From an uncultured Lentisphaeria bacterium (lineage in GTDB: Bacteria; Verrucomicrobiota; Lentisphaeria; JABSQK01; CAJWLW01), in NCBI GenBank assembly GCA_913042885.1, contig CAJWLW010000036.1:1-26011 (forward strand): a stretch of DNA of 26,011 nt, in the 5' to 3' direction. Shown here piece by piece: positions 23,704 to 26,011 of this stretch (its first letter is position 1; every line of letters starts with the position of its first letter). A model generated the notes under the pieces. That model was not told the DNA's origin, ran no database searches, and saw only the letters and a list, made by a program, of their open reading frames with translations. The translations under genes were made by a program, and so were the position numbers.

Positions 23704-24924
23704 TCATCGCAGGTTGTCGGGGGGCGGTGGTGCTTCGCTTGCCGGCAGCATGGGCAGCAGTTGGTCGGGGCCGTACACGACGCCGGACTGGATTACTGTT
23801 TTGACGTTTTTCAGCGTCTGGATATTCGCCAGCGGGTGGCCGTCAACCAACATCATGTCGGCGCGCTTGCCCGCCTCGATGGTGCCGATTTCGTCGAGCC
23901 GCTCGACCAGCTCGGCGTTGGTGCGGGTTGCGGCGCAGAGCACCGTCATCGGATCGAGACCGGCCTCGATCAGGTGATCCATCTCGTCGGCCATCGGGAC
24001 GATCGCGTCCGTACCGATCGTCCATTTCAAACCGGCTTCGCGGGCGTGAACGAAGCTTGCTTTGTGGGCTTCGACAATGATCTCGCAGAAGGCACCTTTG
24101 GCGTTGCCGCGCAGCCAGTGTGGATCGCAGTTGGCGCGGTAAATCCCGAGTGTCGGCGTGTAGTAGACGCCCTGTTCCTTCATCCGCTGTGCCAGGTCGC
24201 GGTTGAGATAGACCCCGTGCTCGATGGAATCGATTCCGGCATCGAGGCAACGCTCGATCGCCTTGCTGCCGCAGACATGGGCGCTGATTTTGACCCCGGC
24301 CTCGTGCGCTTCGTCGGCGGCGGCGCGCAGTTCGTCAAAAGTAAACTGCGGGACAGTCTGTTCCTCCCGGTCCGGCATTGGCTGCTCGTTCGACGCCATG
24401 ACCTTGACGAAGTCGGCGCCGTTCTTGAGCTGGCGCCTGGCTTCGTGCCGGACTGCGTCCACCCCGTCTACCTCGACACAAATTTCGTATGCATGCCCGC
24501 CGGTGATCGACAGTGCCAAGCCGCAGGTGACAATGTCCGGGCCGACGATCGTGCCGGCCGCCTGCGCCCGTTTCATCGACAGGTTGGTCCCGCCGGGGGC
24601 ACCCATTTCGCGGATGGTCGTGACGCCGTGGCGCATGGCATCACACCCCGCCACCATCGACAGCATGATCAGTTCATCGCGCGGCAGACGCCACTGCATC
24701 GGCAATGGACCAAAGGTGTTGTGATAGGTCTGATGGTCGTGACAGTCGATCAGGCCGGGCAACAGCGTTGCGCCGTCGGCATCGATCGTCCGGTCAGCGG
24801 CCGGCAGCGGATCGTCCGTTGTATGCATGGCGCTGATGCGATCGCCATCGATCAGGACATGGCCGGGCCATGGTTCGTTGCCGGTGCAATCGATAATCGT
24901 GGCATTGGCGATAAGCGTTTTCAT
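23704..24924 (-). CDS. Metal-dependent amidohydrolase family protein
   Basis: The 406-residue protein is an amidohydrolase-superfamily TIM barrel of the imidazolonepropionase/prolidase-like group. Metal ligands are complete: H62-x-H64 (GLIDCHDH), Lys174 (DFVKVMAS, normally carboxylated), His216 (SAHVCG), His236 (SIEHG) and Asp306 (IGTDA). The N-terminal strand LIANATIIDCTG and the C-terminal GTIEAGKRADMMLVDGHPL form the usual beta-sandwich. Relatives cleave Xaa-Pro dipeptides, cyclic amides or N-acyl amino acids. No signal peptide is seen, so it acts in the cytoplasm. It starts the operon that also encodes the exported TIM-barrel protein, an unusual partner: perhaps both handle products of the same substrate. 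No ribosome site is evident before ATG 24924. Confidence 0.9.
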   Translation of the reverse strand: MKTLIANATIIDCTGNEPWPGHVLIDGDRISAMHTTDDPLPAADRTIDADGATLLPGLIDCHDHQTYHNTFGPLPMQWRLPRDELIMLSMVAGCDAMRHGVTTIREMGAPGGTNLSMKRAQAAGTIVGPDIVTCGLALSITGGHAYEICVEVDGVDAVRHEARRQLKNGADFVKVMASNEQPMPDREEQTVPQFTFDELRAAADEAHEAGVKISAHVCGSKAIERCLDAGIDSIEHGVYLNRDLAQRMKEQGVYYTPTLGIYRANCDPHWLRGNAKGAFCEIIVEAHKASFVHAREAGLKWTIGTDAIVPMADEMDHLIEAGLDPMTVLCAATRTNAELVERLDEIGTIEAGKRADMMLVDGHPLANIQTLKNVKTVIQSGVVYGPDQLLPMLPASEAPPPPDNLR

Positions 24925-24955
24925 ATTGTTCTATCCGATAGGGGCGGCTTGCCCA

Positions 24956-24984
24956 AACGTAAGGGCGGCACGCAGTTTGCACAA
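24956..24984 (-). promoter_or_regulatory. Promoter for the amidohydrolase operon
   Basis: On the minus strand TTGTGC (24979-24984) and TACGTT (24956-24961) are 17 nt apart. The transcript would start near 24949, about 24 nt before the ATG at 24924. The short leader carries no clear ribosome site. Confidence 0.4.
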
Positions 24985-25089
24985 CAGCAATTTCTTCGCA
25001 TCTTTTCGCGGATACTTGAACGTCCGTTTGTGCTGGCCGATTGGCGCGTCGATCAATGGTTCAGTATGGCATGATTCACGGAACTGGTT

Positions 25090-25911
25090 TCAGGACAATT
25101 CATCGTCGCCGACCCGACGGACCCACTCCTGATAGCAGTCGACCGATTCCCAACCGAGATCCATCATGCAGGTGCCGCACATCATCAAGCCGGTCACTCG
25201 CTGCTCACGGATCAGTGGTTCTACGATATCGAGCTGCTGCTGCATCTCGTTGCGCTCGAGCATCCGGTGGTTGCCGAAATCGTAGAAATACAGGCAAACG
25301 AGCATCGGTTTGTTGCCGGTGAGCTCGGCGCAGCGTTCGATCCGTGCCGGCATGGTGTCGCACTCGGGGAAATGCCACAACGGCACGAGCAGAAGATCAG
25401 CATATCGCATCATGTCAGCGAGGCCGTCACGCTCGAGGGTCATGCTGTAGATGGTCTCGTACAGCGGCAGGTGCGGCCACGTTGTCGTGTTGATGTATTG
25501 CAGCCGCGCCATATGCTCCGGTGATGCGCCCGCGTCCATCGAGCCGGTACTGAAGTCGTCGAGCAGGAATCCCTCGACTCGCGGGTCGCTTGCCGCCAGC
25601 TGCTTGGCTGCCAGCAGGCGTGCCTCCGCCACGTCGATGTTCAGCACGATTTTATCGTCCAACTCGGTGTGAAGCGACCACTTGCAGACGATGCGCTCGG
25701 CCGACGGCATTGCGGCCAGAGATTCCTCGTTGATTTCGAGGCCGCCTGCCATGTAGACATTCTTGATACCAGTCTGCTCGATGGCCTGTTCGACGGTGAG
25801 CGTCGAGTCGTCGAACCCAAGCTTGCCGAAGCTCCCGGTCTGCTGCAAGGCGTTGACCTGCATGCCCCAGGTCCATAGACGGTCACGGATGGTTGCCGGT
25901 TTGGTTGTCAT
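25090..25911 (-). CDS. Uncharacterised TIM-barrel-like protein
   Basis: The 273-residue product has no export signal and no membrane segment. AGGGA (complement of 25921-25925) supports ATG 25911. I do not recognise the family. Alternating hydrophobic strand ends such as KNVYMAG, RIVCKWSL, VEGFLLDDFSTG (116-122 contain Asp-Asp), ADLLLVPLWH, KPMLVCLYFYD and VTGLMMCGTCMMDLGWESV suggest a beta/alpha barrel; acidic residues at strand ends and the C-x-x-C near the C-terminus could be functional. GFLLDD resembles GFLLDPEMY and GFILDTEMY of the two exported proteins in this window, so it may be a distant, cytoplasmic member of a glycosidase-like fold. It lies 165 nt upstream of the amidohydrolase on the same strand, with a separate promoter likely between them. 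Confidence 0.75.
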   Translation of the reverse strand: MTTKPATIRDRLWTWGMQVNALQQTGSFGKLGFDDSTLTVEQAIEQTGIKNVYMAGGLEINEESLAAMPSAERIVCKWSLHTELDDKIVLNIDVAEARLLAAKQLAASDPRVEGFLLDDFSTGSMDAGASPEHMARLQYINTTTWPHLPLYETIYSMTLERDGLADMMRYADLLLVPLWHFPECDTMPARIERCAELTGNKPMLVCLYFYDFGNHRMLERNEMQQQLDIVEPLIREQRVTGLMMCGTCMMDLGWESVDCYQEWVRRVGDDELS

Positions 25912-25933
25912 AATCGATGATCCCTTGATTACG

Positions 25934-25959
25934 CCCGAGCCTGGACTATCCAGGTCGGG
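25934..25959 (-). promoter_or_regulatory. Leader hairpin or operator palindrome upstream of the 25911 start
   Basis: CCTGGA-CTA-TCCAGG (25940-25954) is flanked by CCCGA (25934-25938) and TCGGG (25955-25959), giving an 11-bp stem with a single bulged G. It lies 8 nt before the ribosome site on the transcript strand. It may be an operator for a dimeric repressor or an RNA element controlling translation. Confidence 0.4.
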
Positions 25960-26011
25960 GATGGAGCTAAATGTTCACAGATGATGGCGCTTTACAAGCG
26001 CGCAGAAACAA

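Noticed and set aside
1..26011. CRISPR array, IS element, tRNA or rRNA, phage genes
   Set aside because: No regularly spaced identical repeats, no transposase or integrase reading frame, and no cloverleaf or rRNA sequence was seen by eye.

Overview
The window is GC-rich bacterial DNA (no introns, short gaps, small operons on alternating strands). Two features point to the PVC superphylum, most likely Lentisphaerota or a near relative (Verrucomicrobiota or Planctomycetota less likely): two adjacent prepilin-like proteins with the [21 protein letters not shown]-terminus and a C-terminal H-x9-DG motif, and the mix of a sulfatase, TIM-barrel glycosidase-like secreted proteins and short palindromic intergenic repeats. 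This is an inference from protein style; there is no rRNA or marker gene to settle it.

Positions 1-13.1 kb hold small-molecule metabolism. The window opens inside selD (selenophosphate synthetase), followed 4 nt later by a short-chain dehydrogenase. A convergent pair on the minus strand encodes a threonine-synthase-like PLP enzyme and an HpcH/HpaI aldolase. Then come an EamA permease with a good sigma70-type promoter, a MazG-like pyrophosphohydrolase, a class III aminotransferase, a D-2-hydroxyacid dehydrogenase, an uncharacterised protein with an internal duplication paired with a second HpcH/HpaI aldolase, a glutamate-1-semialdehyde-aminotransferase-like enzyme, an M81 (MlrC-type) metallopeptidase, and a four-carbon sugar-acid kinase cut off after 78 codons. 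Together these look like catabolism of hydroxy acids, amino acids or sugar acids, though no single pathway can be assigned.

Positions 13.1-15.8 kb: a Cys-type sulfatase lies directly behind a two-domain GNAT acetyltransferase, followed by a 331-bp gap that carries three degenerate ~43-nt repeats.

Positions 15.8-26 kb hold a surface or secreted set. It contains a 679-residue exported protein with three tandem ~170-residue repeats and an HYR-like domain; a divergent promoter region; two prepilin-like proteins; an exported TIM-barrel protein with a CBM9-like C-terminus; and, on the opposite strand, an amidohydrolase in an operon with a second exported TIM-barrel protein. The two TIM-barrel proteins are clear paralogs sharing a D-x-E-M-Y...C-x-C-x2-C-F signature. 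A further uncharacterised protein, with a hairpin or operator-like palindrome in its leader, ends the window. The paralog pair and the duplicated unknown protein are the best candidates here for undescribed biology.
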